Positions 33,910 to 42,548 of a stretch of DNA of 64,000 bases are shown piece by piece. The stretch covers positions 148,524 through 212,523 of the forward strand of contig NZ_BCWM01000003.1 in NCBI RefSeq assembly GCF_001592205.1, in the 5' to 3' direction. Source of the DNA: Brevundimonas vesicularis NBRC 12165 (GTDB taxonomy: Bacteria > Pseudomonadota > Alphaproteobacteria > Caulobacterales > Caulobacteraceae). The first letter of the stretch is position 1; the number at the start of each line of letters is the position of its first letter. The position numbers and the translations under genes were made by a program. A model generated the notes under the pieces. It was not told where the DNA came from. It searched no databases and saw only the letters and a program-made list of their open reading frames with translations.

Positions 33910-34803
33910 TCAGGCGACGCCCATGCCGCCGGTGACGCCGAAGACTTCGCCGGTGATGTAGCTGCCTTCCTGCGAGGCCAGCAGCACATAGACCGGGGCG
34001 ATCTCGACGGGCTGGCCCGGACGACCCAGCGGCACCTGCTCGCCGAACTTCATCACGGCGCCCTGCGGCTGTCCGCCGGACGACTGCAGCGGCGTCCAGA
34101 AGGGGCCGGGCGCCACCACATTGGCGCGTATGCCCTTTTCGATCAGCTGCTTGGACAGGGCCTTCGTATAGGCGACGATCCCGGCCTTGGTGGTGGCGTA
34201 GTCCAGCAGGATGGCCGAAGGCTCATAGGCCTGGATCGAGGCGGTGGTGATGACCGAGGCGCCCGCCGGCAGATGCGGGACGGCCGCCTGGGCGATCCAG
34301 TGCATGGCATAGAGGTTGGTCTTCAACGTCTTGTCGAAGTCTTCCGACGTCACCTGAGAGATGTCCTCGCGATACTGTTGGCGGCCGGCGTTGATGACCA
34401 GGATGTCCAGTCCGCCCAGCTCCGACACGGCCTGTTCAACCATCTGCCGGCACCAGTTTTCATCGGTGATGTCACCGGGGAGGTCGACGGCCTTGCGGCC
34501 CTCAGCCTCAATCAGCGCGATGACTTCGGCGGCGTCCTTGCGCTCGGACGGCAGATAGGACAGCGCCACGTCGGCGCCTTCCCGGGCGTAGGCGATGGCG
34601 GCCGCGCGGCCGATGCCGCTGTCGGCGCCGGTGATCAGGGCCTTGCGTCCTTTCAGCTTGCCGGAACCCTGATAGCTGTCCTCGCCATGATCGGGCTTGG
34701 GGTCCATCTCGCGCGCTTCGCCCGGTACGGGTTGGGGTTGGCGCGGGAAGGGCGGCTTTGGATATTGCTCGCGCGGATCCTGAAGGGTCAGTCGATCAGT
34801 CAT
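33910..34803 (-). CDS. SDR family oxidoreductase (general-stress type)
   Basis: A 297-residue SDR with the N-terminal extension typical of stress-related members (QDPREQYPKPPFPRQPQP, then DHGEDSYQGSGKLKGR). The cofactor motif is TGADSGIGRAAA, the catalytic residues lie in TTASIQAYEP and LDYATTKAG, and the sequence ends GEVFGVTGGMGVA. Its start overlaps the GH15 gene end by 8 bases, making it the last gene of a three-gene operon. Relatives (YhdG/GspA39-like) are induced under general stress in other bacteria. The substrate is not known. Confidence 0.9.
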   Translation of the reverse strand: MTDRLTLQDPREQYPKPPFPRQPQPVPGEAREMDPKPDHGEDSYQGSGKLKGRKALITGADSGIGRAAAIAYAREGADVALSYLPSERKDAAEVIALIEAEGRKAVDLPGDITDENWCRQMVEQAVSELGGLDILVINAGRQQYREDISQVTSEDFDKTLKTNLYAMHWIAQAAVPHLPAGASVITTASIQAYEPSAILLDYATTKAGIVAYTKALSKQLIEKGIRANVVAPGPFWTPLQSSGGQPQGAVMKFGEQVPLGRPGQPVEIAPVYVLLASQEGSYITGEVFGVTGGMGVA

Positions 34804-36643
34804 GGAACGTCTCCGTTTCGGGCTGGGGGGAAGTGGTCTGCGCCTTGCCGACGGCGGTCAGGGCGGTCAGATGCGCGAGGTGGCTGAGCCCCTGCGGCAT
34901 GTTGCCGAGGTAGGCGCCGGTGTCCGGGTCGATCATCTCGGTCAGCATGCCCCAGCGGCCGCTGAGGGCTTCGCGCAGGCTGTCGATGCGGGCGCGCGCC
35001 TTGTCCGATTCGCCTAGCGTCGCCCAGGCTTCGGCGATCCAGAAGGAACAGGCGATGAAGCAGCCTTCCTCGGCCTGCATGCCGGAATAGCGATAGTGGA
35101 AGACGCCGGCGCTGAGATGACGGTCCAGCGCGTCAAGGGTCGCGCGCAGCCGCTCTTCGCCATCGAACCGGAACCGCACGGCCAGGGCCAGGGCGGCGTC
35201 CAGCTTGTCGCTGCCCGGATACATGACGAAGGCCTGAAGGCTGTCGGACCAGCAATGCGTCTCGACCCAGTCGAAAATCCGGTCGCGCTCGCGCCGCCAG
35301 CGATCCCGGCACGTCGTCGGCAGTTGTCCCGCGTCCGCCAGTTCGACCGCGCGGGCCAAAGCCTGCCAGCAGCTGATCTTGGACATGGTGTAGTGCTGCT
35401 CGTCTTCCAGCTCCCACATGCCCGCGTCCGGCTGTCGCCAGGCGTCGGCGCACTGGTCCGCCAGTTCGGACAACTGCTGGGCGCTGGCGCTGTCGAGGAT
35501 GTTGCCGCAGCCGACGAAGCGCGAGGCGGTCTCAAAGATGTCGCCGAATACGCCGTGCTGGGCCTGGTCGGCGGCGCGATTACCCGTGACGACCGGACGC
35601 GAGCCTTGATAGCCCGGCATGTCCCAGTGTGTTTCCGGCGGCACGAGTGCGCCGTCCAGGCTGTAGCAGACCTTGGCGCCATGGCGCTTCAGCTGCATCA
35701 GCAGCCAACTGAAGGCGGCCTTGGCCTCCGCCTGGGCGCCGGCCGCCAGGAAGGCCTCGATCGTATAGCCGGCGTCGCGCAGCCAGGCGTAGCGATAATC
35801 CCAGTTCTTATCGCCGCCCAGACGCTCGGGCAGGGACGTCGTGGCGGCCGCGGCGATGGCGCCCGACGGGGAATACAGCAGCAGTTTCAACGCCAGGGCG
35901 CTGCGGATGAAGTCGTCGCGATACAGGCCGGGGCAGTTCAGGCGCGCCGCCCAGTCCCGCCATTCCTGATCCGACAGGTCGATGCGGGCGTCGATTTCTT
36001 CGATGGACGGCACGACCAGCGGCTCGTCCCGTCCGGCGACGATGGCTACCGTGCGCCGCTCGCCTGCGTCGACCACGATGGTTCCGACAATGCCCTCATC
36101 GGACCATTCGCATGAGATGCGCGGATCGTGGACGAACAGGCCGAGCACCCGCTCGACGTGGAAGACCGTGTGTTCGCCGATCTTGGAATGATACGGATTG
36201 GCCGTATCGCCCCGACGCCCCAGACGCATGTGCAGGGCGAAGGTCACTTCGCCCTCCAGGCCATCGATACGGCGGGCCAGTTCGCACCAGGGCAAACGAC
36301 CGGCCGTGCCGCTGTTCAGGCTCTCGGTCAGACGCGCGCGGCCCGTGGCGGTGGCGAACTCCGTCTCCAGCACATTGCTGTCGGGGCGATAGCGGCGGGT
36401 CGCCGTGAAGGCCTCGGTCGGCGTGATCGAAAACCGGCCGCCCTCCGCATCCAGCAGCCGGTCGAAAAGCGGCGGCGCATCGATCGCGGGAACGCACCAC
36501 CAATCGATGCCGCCATCCAGCGCTGACAGGGCCACCGTTCGGCCCTCGCCCAGAACGCCATAATCTTCGAGGGCGACGTAGCCATCGGGACGGAGCGCTT
36601 GCGACGAGCGCGCCGGATGGGGCGTGAAGGTCGTCTCTGTCAT
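34796..36643 (-). CDS. Glycoside hydrolase family 15 protein (trehalase/glucoamylase-like)
   Basis: A 615-residue cytoplasmic enzyme, starting at the ATG at 36643 (MTETTFTPHPARSSQALRPD); the longer upstream frame overlaps the SDR gene and is not needed. The N-terminal beta-sandwich covers about residues 15-230 (DYGVLGEGRTVALSALDGGI). The (alpha/alpha)6 barrel carries the GH15 hallmark NWDYRYAWLRDAGYTIEAF and a C-terminal catalytic segment around EEGCFIACSFWIAEAWATLG. Bacterial GH15 proteins hydrolyse alpha-glucosides, and several are trehalases. With the two flanking SDRs and a possible EcfG promoter, a role in stress-related trehalose or glycogen turnover is likely but not proven. Confidence 0.9.
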   Translation of the reverse strand: MTETTFTPHPARSSQALRPDGYVALEDYGVLGEGRTVALSALDGGIDWWCVPAIDAPPLFDRLLDAEGGRFSITPTEAFTATRRYRPDSNVLETEFATATGRARLTESLNSGTAGRLPWCELARRIDGLEGEVTFALHMRLGRRGDTANPYHSKIGEHTVFHVERVLGLFVHDPRISCEWSDEGIVGTIVVDAGERRTVAIVAGRDEPLVVPSIEEIDARIDLSDQEWRDWAARLNCPGLYRDDFIRSALALKLLLYSPSGAIAAAATTSLPERLGGDKNWDYRYAWLRDAGYTIEAFLAAGAQAEAKAAFSWLLMQLKRHGAKVCYSLDGALVPPETHWDMPGYQGSRPVVTGNRAADQAQHGVFGDIFETASRFVGCGNILDSASAQQLSELADQCADAWRQPDAGMWELEDEQHYTMSKISCWQALARAVELADAGQLPTTCRDRWRRERDRIFDWVETHCWSDSLQAFVMYPGSDKLDAALALAVRFRFDGEERLRATLDALDRHLSAGVFHYRYSGMQAEEGCFIACSFWIAEAWATLGESDKARARIDSLREALSGRWGMLTEMIDPDTGAYLGNMPQGLSHLAHLTALTAVGKAQTTSPQPETETFHD

Positions 36644-37629
36644 CGTTTGGACGATCCGATCGCAAGGCCAGCCGTTACGGCAAGGCCCGCGAGCACGCCG
36701 ACCGCCGCGACCTTGAGCGCCGCGATCTGCCGGCTGGACACGAAACCGATCAACGGTCTGATCACCCGTTCGGTGTCCGGGCCGTCGATCGCCGCCGGAC
36801 CGTCTTCGGGTTGATCGAGATTGCCGAGACGCGGCAGTTGCGGGTCGCCCTGCTGCGCTGTGATCATCTTGGCGGCCTGGCGATCCGCCAACGCTGGCGT
36901 GAACTGTTGCGCCAGCGCCATCAGCCATGTCGTGCGACCCACGAAGACCTTGCGGCTGGGGCGCTGCACCGCGGACCAGACGGCGTCTGCACACAGGCGG
37001 GGATCGAACAGGGGATCTGGAATGACCTGCGCCCGGTCGGTCCGGTTGCGTGACCACAAAGGCTGGGGCGTGTTGACGGCGGGCAGATAGACGGTGGTCA
37101 GGGTGACGTTGGAGGCTGCGGCAATCAGTTCTGCCCGAATGGCCTCGGTGAACCCGTCGACGGCCGCCTTGGCGCCGCAGTAGGCGGCCTGCAGCGGGGC
37201 AGGGCGCAGCGCCAATCCCGAGGACATCTGGATCACCGCCCCTTTGTCCGCCGGTCGCATGGCCCGAAGCGCCGCGCGTGTTCCGTAGACCTGAGAAAGA
37301 TAGGTCGTCTCGACGACGCGGCGGTAATCGGCGTCGGTCAGATCTTCATCGCGCCCGATGACCGTGGACATGGCGTTGTTGACCCAGACATCGATGCCGC
37401 CGAAAGCGTCCACGACATCGCGTCCCGCCTGCTCGACGAAGGCCGGATCGGACACATCGCCCGCCATGCCGATCACTCGGTCTCCCGAACGCTTCAGCTG
37501 TTCGACGGCTTTGGAAAGGCGTTCAGCCTGTCTGGCGATCACCACGACCTGCCATCCGGCTCGGGCGAACCTGTCGGCGATCGCGAGACCTATGCCGGCG
37601 CTGGCGCCTGTGACGACGATAACCGGCAT
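36640..37629 (-). CDS. SDR family oxidoreductase with C-terminal membrane anchor
   Basis: A 329-residue protein. The SDR domain (about 1-240) carries TGASAGIGLAIADRF, NNAMSTVIG, and catalytic MSSGLAL with AAYCGAKAA. A linker of about 60 residues, rich in Pro, Asp and Gln, leads to a C-terminal hydrophobic helix (VAAVGVLAGLAVTAGLAIG) ending in SSKR, so the enzyme is probably tethered to the inner membrane. Its stop overlaps the GH15 start (ATGA). It is the first gene of the operon. A candidate EcfG-type promoter lies 67 bases upstream. Confidence 0.88.
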   Translation of the reverse strand: MPVIVVTGASAGIGLAIADRFARAGWQVVVIARQAERLSKAVEQLKRSGDRVIGMAGDVSDPAFVEQAGRDVVDAFGGIDVWVNNAMSTVIGRDEDLTDADYRRVVETTYLSQVYGTRAALRAMRPADKGAVIQMSSGLALRPAPLQAAYCGAKAAVDGFTEAIRAELIAAASNVTLTTVYLPAVNTPQPLWSRNRTDRAQVIPDPLFDPRLCADAVWSAVQRPSRKVFVGRTTWLMALAQQFTPALADRQAAKMITAQQGDPQLPRLGNLDQPEDGPAAIDGPDTERVIRPLIGFVSSRQIAALKVAAVGVLAGLAVTAGLAIGSSKR

Positions 37630-38000
37630 GGCGATCCTTCTGATTTCGATTGCGGAATGACGATCGCGGTTGCGGCCGAACGGGGAGGCTCTGACAACGA
37701 CACGTCCGGAGGAAGGTTGCCGACCGAAAGATTGGCGTTGGCGCTCTGCGCAAACGACGACGCTACCGCCGACAGCGGCGGCCTACGCCTGCGGCGCGTC
37801 GCGGTCGTTAATTGAGCCAGACTGATCTTGGACCGGCCTCTCGCTTACAGCGCTGTCAGTTTGAGCGTGGAGCGACCCTGCCCGACCTATTGAAAGCTAC
37901 AGACGGTTGATCGTGGAGAGGGGGCGGGGTCACGCCAACCGTCGCGCAACGGAGCCTCAAACGCTTTCAGCCTGGCAGGGCAAGTTCAGAAGCCGGAGAC
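37630..38000. other. Intergenic region upstream of the SDR-GH15-SDR operon
   Basis: About 370 bases without a convincing gene. It contains the promoter region of the minus-strand operon, including the candidate EcfG site listed separately. The rest, up to the truncated gene at 38001, shows nothing recognisable. Confidence 0.55.
37696..37720 (-). promoter_or_regulatory. Candidate EcfG (general stress) promoter
   Basis: On the minus strand GCAAC, 16 bases, then CGTT. The alphaproteobacterial EcfG consensus is GGAAC-N16/17-CGTT, so 8 of 9 positions agree. It lies about 67 bases ahead of the first gene of the SDR-GH15-SDR operon, a composition typical of general-stress regulons. Confidence 0.42.
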
Positions 38001-38249
38001 CTATTGATCTAGCAATGTCGGAATCTTCATCGCCACGATCTCACGCGTGCGTCGGGTGATGCCGTACAGCATCCCAGGTTCGCTTTCGTCCCAGTCGATG
38101 GCCTGACCTTCGGCCTCTATGCCCAGCGTTTCGATGTGGTCTAGCACTCCCCCGCGCATCTGAATGGCGACGACGTAAAGCTCGGGCAGGTCGTGACCTG
38201 TCAGACACAGCCGGCCGTCCGGTCCCCATCCACCGCCGGAGATGCTCAT
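38001..38249 (-). pseudogene. Truncated beta-propeller-like protein (C-terminal remnant)
   Basis: An 82-residue reading frame. GGGWGPDGRLCLTGHDLPELY followed by EAEGQAIDWDES and YGITRRTREIVAMKIP has the rhythm of the last blades of a beta-propeller protein, perhaps of an extracellular lactonase or phytase-like type. It has no signal peptide and begins abruptly, so it looks like the tail of a protein normally several times longer. It lies 41 bases behind the TonB receptor stop on the same strand. A functional partner of the receptor may have been lost by deletion. It could still be a short expressed protein. Confidence 0.5.
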
Positions 38250-38290
38250 CGGCGCGATCCGCTACAGGATCGAAGGCGGCAGGGCCCAGG

Positions 38291-40771
38291 CTAATGCGCC
38301 GTCCACTTCAGCGTCAGGCCGATCGTGCGAGGACGCAAAGGTGTGATGGCCTGGGCGTCGGGAAGGCGGAAAGGGTCGCTGTAGGCGAAGGTGTTGGCTT
38401 CGGTGTCAAACAGATTGTCCACGAAGACGGTCGCCGTCCACGCCGACGCGTCGACGCCAAAGGCCAGTCTCCCCGTGCCGTAGTCGCCCATTCGATATTG
38501 CTGGCGTCCGTCGAAGGTCAGGCGCGACGCGCCGACGTAGGACAGGCCGCCGTCGGCAAGCAACGCCAAACGCTCGCCCAGCGGACGCCGCCAGCTGAAG
38601 CCGACATTCGCCGAAGCTCGTGGCACCCCAGGCAAACCCGCATCACGACGAGAATCAAACCGCGCGCTGGGTGAGGTGATGCGTGGGTCGGCGACAAGCC
38701 CGTTGGCGAAAAGCTCAAGCGTCTCAGAGGGACGCCAGTTGGCCTCGACCTCGAAGCCCTTGTCCGCGCCGTCGCCGACGTTGACGACATAGGCCAGGCC
38801 GCTGGGCAGAAACTGGTCGCTCTGCACATTGCGCCACCGCGCGGCGTAGACGGCGGCGCGGAGGCGGGCGCGACCGTCCGCCGATCGGTACTTGGCCCCC
38901 AACTCGGCGTTCCACAGGCTATCCGGCTGGTATTGGCGCGCCGGTGAATTGGATCGGCCGCTGAAATCCTGACCGATGACCCCTGCGGTGTTGAAGCCGC
39001 CGGCGCGGTGGCCCTGGCTGATCAGTGCGGACAGGTTCAGGCGATCGCTGGGCTGCCAGGTGAGGGCGATCTTGGGCGTGAAGCCGGCGGATTCACCTTG
39101 CCCGTCGAAGGGTCGCGATCGGGTGAACTGTCGAACCAGGGAGGTGGTGTCATACTCCAAGGCGTAGTAGCGGGCCCCGGCGGTCAGGGTCAGGTCGTAG
39201 GGCAGGTCCAGCGACGCCTCGCCATAAACGGCGGCCTCGTTCAGCCGGTCGCGCCGCGCCTCGGAATAGATGGCGCGAGGCTCGGGCGTCAGGGCGGACA
39301 GGACGGGATTGGTGCGTGTGGTGTTGGACGACACCAGACCGCCGGCCAACCAGCGCCAGCGACCGATATCGGGAGAGGCGAAGTTGGCCTCGCCGACGAT
39401 CAGATGGATGTCCTTGCCTTCGTCCAGCGCGCCGATGCGCCAGCCCGATCCGAAGCGACGGAGAGCGCTGGAGGCGTCGTAGCGGCTCTTGAAACCATGC
39501 TCGACGACCGAGATCGAGGCGTTCAGCCGGCCCCAGGCGCCGCGACCCTCGATGGAGGCCGAGCCTTGGTCGAACCGGTTCTGGTGCGGTTCGCGAACCA
39601 GATTGGCGCGCCTCAGCGGGCCGAGGCCGCGATAGACGTAGTGGGTGTCCTCGGTGACGATGGACTGGTGAACGACGCCGGCACGCGCCGTCCAGCCCGG
39701 CGAAATCTCCAGCGCGGCAGACAGCCGGCCGCCGCGTCGCGTGCCGTCATTGACCCGCCTCAGGTTCAATTCGACGTCGTTGATATAGCCGCTGTAGGTC
39801 TCGCCATAGAGGGCAGCGCGGATCGCGGCGCGGTCGCCGGCGATCGGCAGGTTCGCGACCAGGCCATAGTCTGAGTTCCAGCCGCCGCCGTCAGTGCGCG
39901 ACCGGGTCGCAGAGAGCGACAGGGATTCTTCGCCCATCGCCGGAGCTCGCGTGACGATGCGCACGACGCCGCCGATGGGGCCGGTACCGTACAGCGTGCC
40001 TTGCGGGCCGCGCAGCACCTCGACCCGGTCGATGTCGATCAGCTTCAGATCCGGGTCCGGGGCGGCGTATGTCACCGGCGTCAGGTCGAGGTACAGGCCG
40101 ACAGTGGATTGGGTCAGGCCGGTGAAGACGCCGTCCGATATGCCGCGTAGCAGGATCTTGTTCCGGCCGGGGCCGAGATTGGTCACCGTCATGCCGGAGA
40201 CGAGGCTGTCCAGTCCCTGCATGCCTGTGACCCCAGCACGGGTGATGCGTTCGGCGCCGACCGCCGTCATGGCCGATGACGAGGACTGGATCAATTCGGG
40301 TCGGCGCGGGGCGGTCACGACGACTTCGCTGACTTGCGCCACGTCTTGCGGCGGCGCCACAGGAGCGGCCGGGCGTGGGGCGATCGGGCGAGCGGGAGCG
40401 GGAGCGGGCGCCGTGCTCGATTGCCTGCTGATGATCACAGCGCCGTCTTGGCGAATAGCGTGGCGACATCCGCTGCCAGCCAGCAATCGTGTAAGGGCCG
40501 CGTCCAGCGACATCCGGCCACTGATCGCGGGGCTGACGCCGGCGCACGACGTCAGGCTGCCGCCCAGTGAAACGCGGGCCTGAAGCGCCAGGTCGAGAAG
40601 GGCGTCGTCTACGGACTGGCGCGGGATGTAGATGTCGAGCAGGCGCGCATCCGCCTGCGCCGGCGTGCTCAGGGCAGTTGTGGCGAAGAGAAAGAGACTG
40701 GGAAGAAGGGCGGCGGCGTGTGGCTTGGACAGGGCGAGGCGTTGGGGCCGCCCGCCCTTAACCGGCCTCAC
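38291..40771 (-). CDS. TonB-dependent receptor with STN signalling domain (FecA-type)
   Basis: An 826-residue outer-membrane transducer. The N-terminal signal region includes LLPSLFLFATTALSTPAQA. The STN domain (about 45-115) has LLDIYIPRQSVDDALLDLAL and SGRMSLDAALTRLLAGSG. A Pro/Ala-rich linker follows, then a TonB box-like SEVVVTAPRR and a plug with VEVLRGPQGTLYGTGPIGGV. The barrel ends IGLTLKWTAH. STN receptors signal through a FecR-type anti-sigma protein to a FecI-type sigma factor, and both genes lie immediately upstream. The gene overlaps fecR by 14 bases. The substrate is unknown; no Fur-type box is visible, so iron is not assured. Confidence 0.92.
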   Translation of the reverse strand: MRPVKGGRPQRLALSKPHAAALLPSLFLFATTALSTPAQADARLLDIYIPRQSVDDALLDLALQARVSLGGSLTSCAGVSPAISGRMSLDAALTRLLAGSGCRHAIRQDGAVIISRQSSTAPAPAPARPIAPRPAAPVAPPQDVAQVSEVVVTAPRRPELIQSSSSAMTAVGAERITRAGVTGMQGLDSLVSGMTVTNLGPGRNKILLRGISDGVFTGLTQSTVGLYLDLTPVTYAAPDPDLKLIDIDRVEVLRGPQGTLYGTGPIGGVVRIVTRAPAMGEESLSLSATRSRTDGGGWNSDYGLVANLPIAGDRAAIRAALYGETYSGYINDVELNLRRVNDGTRRGGRLSAALEISPGWTARAGVVHQSIVTEDTHYVYRGLGPLRRANLVREPHQNRFDQGSASIEGRGAWGRLNASISVVEHGFKSRYDASSALRRFGSGWRIGALDEGKDIHLIVGEANFASPDIGRWRWLAGGLVSSNTTRTNPVLSALTPEPRAIYSEARRDRLNEAAVYGEASLDLPYDLTLTAGARYYALEYDTTSLVRQFTRSRPFDGQGESAGFTPKIALTWQPSDRLNLSALISQGHRAGGFNTAGVIGQDFSGRSNSPARQYQPDSLWNAELGAKYRSADGRARLRAAVYAARWRNVQSDQFLPSGLAYVVNVGDGADKGFEVEANWRPSETLELFANGLVADPRITSPSARFDSRRDAGLPGVPRASANVGFSWRRPLGERLALLADGGLSYVGASRLTFDGRQQYRMGDYGTGRLAFGVDASAWTATVFVDNLFDTEANTFAYSDPFRLPDAQAITPLRPRTIGLTLKWTAH

Positions 40772-41714
40772 GTGCGTTGACGCGGACTTCGCGCGTCGAG
40801 GCGTCCACGCGGACGGGGGCGAAATCCTGCAACTGCTTCAACATCACGGCCTCATCGCCAATGCGAAGGGCGCCGGTGAACCGCAGCGCCCGAGCCGATG
40901 TCGATAGCACGACCGGCTTGTCGAGATAACGCGAAAGATCGTCCGCGACATCAGTCATCGGACGGTCGCGATAGACCAAAACTCCCTGACGCCAGGGTGA
41001 TGTCTGGTTCGCAGACATTTGCGACAGGGCCGGGGTCTGTTCGCCGCGCTGGGCCAGCGCCTGACCGGCGACCAGTCGGACCTTGGGTGCGTTGGCGGGG
41101 GTGACGGCGACGACGCCCCGTTCGACGGCGACGGCGAAACGGTCGCCGTGGTTCAAGACGTTAAAGGCAGTGCCTAGCACCTCGACCTGATGATCGCCCG
41201 CGGCGACGATGAAAGGGTGGGCCGGGTCGTGAGCGATGTCGAAGGCGGCTTCGCCCTCAGCCAACGACACCGAGCGGTTGTCGCCGTCGAACCGGACGTC
41301 CAAGGTGGAATGGCGATTCAGATAGACGTGCGATCCATCTTCCAGCGCGACCGTCAGGGGCGCGTCGGTCGTGGCGTAGATCTGCGAGCCCGGCGTCAGC
41401 CACAGGAACAGGCCGACAGCCAGCGTCACGCTAGCGGCAATGCCGATCGCCGCGCCCAGCCAGGGCGAACGCGTCTTGGCGAGGCGTGCACGCGCGGCGG
41501 CGAGGTCGATGACCGGGGTCTCTGTCGGTGCGGACGAGGCATGGTCATCCAGATCGACCCACAGGCGCTCGACGGCGTCATAGGCGGCGGCGTGGGTCGG
41601 CGACGCCTCCAGCCAGTCCTGGAATTCGAGCCAGGCGGATTCGGGCACCTCGTCGTCACGCAGGGCGACGAACCAGTGCAGCGCCTTTTCCTCGATGTTG
41701 GTTTGTGCGGTCAT
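40758..41714 (-). CDS. FecR-family anti-sigma regulator
   Basis: A 318-residue inner-membrane protein. I chose the ATG at 41714 (MTAQTNIEEKALHWFVALR); an earlier in-frame start at 41762 adds an unlikely extension. The cytoplasmic FecR_N part (about 10-55) has the tryptophan-rich FQDWLEASPTHAAAYDAVERLW. A membrane helix follows at about 97-119 (AAIGIAASVTLAVGLFLWL). The periplasmic FecR domain (about 125-235) has LEDGSHVYLNRHSTLDVRF and VEVLGTAFNV. A C-terminal STN-like segment ends ASTREVRVNAREAG. It transmits the receptor state to the ECF sigma factor encoded upstream. Confidence 0.92.
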   Translation of the reverse strand: MTAQTNIEEKALHWFVALRDDEVPESAWLEFQDWLEASPTHAAAYDAVERLWVDLDDHASSAPTETPVIDLAAARARLAKTRSPWLGAAIGIAASVTLAVGLFLWLTPGSQIYATTDAPLTVALEDGSHVYLNRHSTLDVRFDGDNRSVSLAEGEAAFDIAHDPAHPFIVAAGDHQVEVLGTAFNVLNHGDRFAVAVERGVVAVTPANAPKVRLVAGQALAQRGEQTPALSQMSANQTSPWRQGVLVYRDRPMTDVADDLSRYLDKPVVLSTSARALRFTGALRIGDEAVMLKQLQDFAPVRVDASTREVRVNAREAG

Positions 41715-41823
41715 CCGATCCCAGCCTGGAGGAACGCTGTGCAACGCGCCTCCTGATAACAAGACGGCGCCGCCAAGCTTTCGCCTTCAGACAAATTCCC
41801 CCAGAGCGTGAAAAGAATCGGCA

Positions 41824-42447
41824 TCAGGGTTGAACCTTGCGGGAGAGAACGCGCAGCGCGTCCATCATGTGTTTCTCGACTGAACTGCGCGAAATGCCCA
41901 TTTGGACGGCGACGTCGGCATAGCTGACCCCATCGAACTTGTGCAGGCGAAAGACTGTCTGCGTCTTGGGCGGCAGGGTCTCGAGAGCGGTGAGAAGGCG
42001 CGCCAGCTTCTCGCGCCCGGCCACGACCGCCTCGGCCGAAGGGGCCGCGTCCAGATCTTCGGCGGCGCCGGTCTCATGGTTCAGTTGTCGCCATTGGGCG
42101 TCGCGGTTCGCCGACCGCTGCCCGGATCGCCAGCGGTCCATCAGCAGGTTGGAAGTCAGGCGAAATAGAAAGGCGCGGGGATTGTCCGGCGGCGGGTAGG
42201 GGGCGAGCGTCGAGACCTTCAGATAGATGTCCTGCAGCACGTCATCGACATCGCCAGACGCACCGCCCAGCCGCGCGCGACAAAACCGGGCCAGATCCTC
42301 GCGCTGCGTAAGATAGGCGGCGATCAGGGGATGCGCGGCAGGCGCGGTCAAACGGGCGAAGTCCTCTCGTGCAGCCAGACGGGCCAAGACCTTCAATGCC
42401 GTGACGATTTTGATGAGGCAAGGGTCGGTCGGCGGCGTCCTTGTCAT
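41824..42447 (-). CDS. FecI-type ECF sigma factor
   Basis: A 207-residue sigma factor. Region 2 (about 38-110) includes CRARLGGASGDVDDVLQDIY and RAFLFRLTSNLLMDRWRS. Region 4 (about 145-200) includes LETLPPKTQTVFRLHKFDG and the HTH YADVAVQMGISRSSVEKHM. The first 30 residues are an unusual N-terminal extension, so translation may begin later. It is the first gene of a sigma/anti-sigma/receptor unit and should direct transcription of the receptor gene in response to extracellular ligand. It faces a divergent gene at 42549 across 101 bases. Confidence 0.92.
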   Translation of the reverse strand: MTRTPPTDPCLIKIVTALKVLARLAAREDFARLTAPAAHPLIAAYLTQREDLARFCRARLGGASGDVDDVLQDIYLKVSTLAPYPPPDNPRAFLFRLTSNLLMDRWRSGQRSANRDAQWRQLNHETGAAEDLDAAPSAEAVVAGREKLARLLTALETLPPKTQTVFRLHKFDGVSYADVAVQMGISRSSVEKHMMDALRVLSRKVQP

Positions 42448-42548
42448 GAAGGCGCCGTGTCGCGGCGACGAGCAGGACCCAGATGCGCGCGTTTGCAGGA
42501 CATGACGGCACGAAGGCCCCAGTTCTTTCGGTCGGCTAGGGCGGCGTC

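Noticed and set aside
42448..42548. Fur box upstream of the FecI-type sigma factor
   Set aside because: The region is GC-rich and has no AT-rich 19-bp palindrome.
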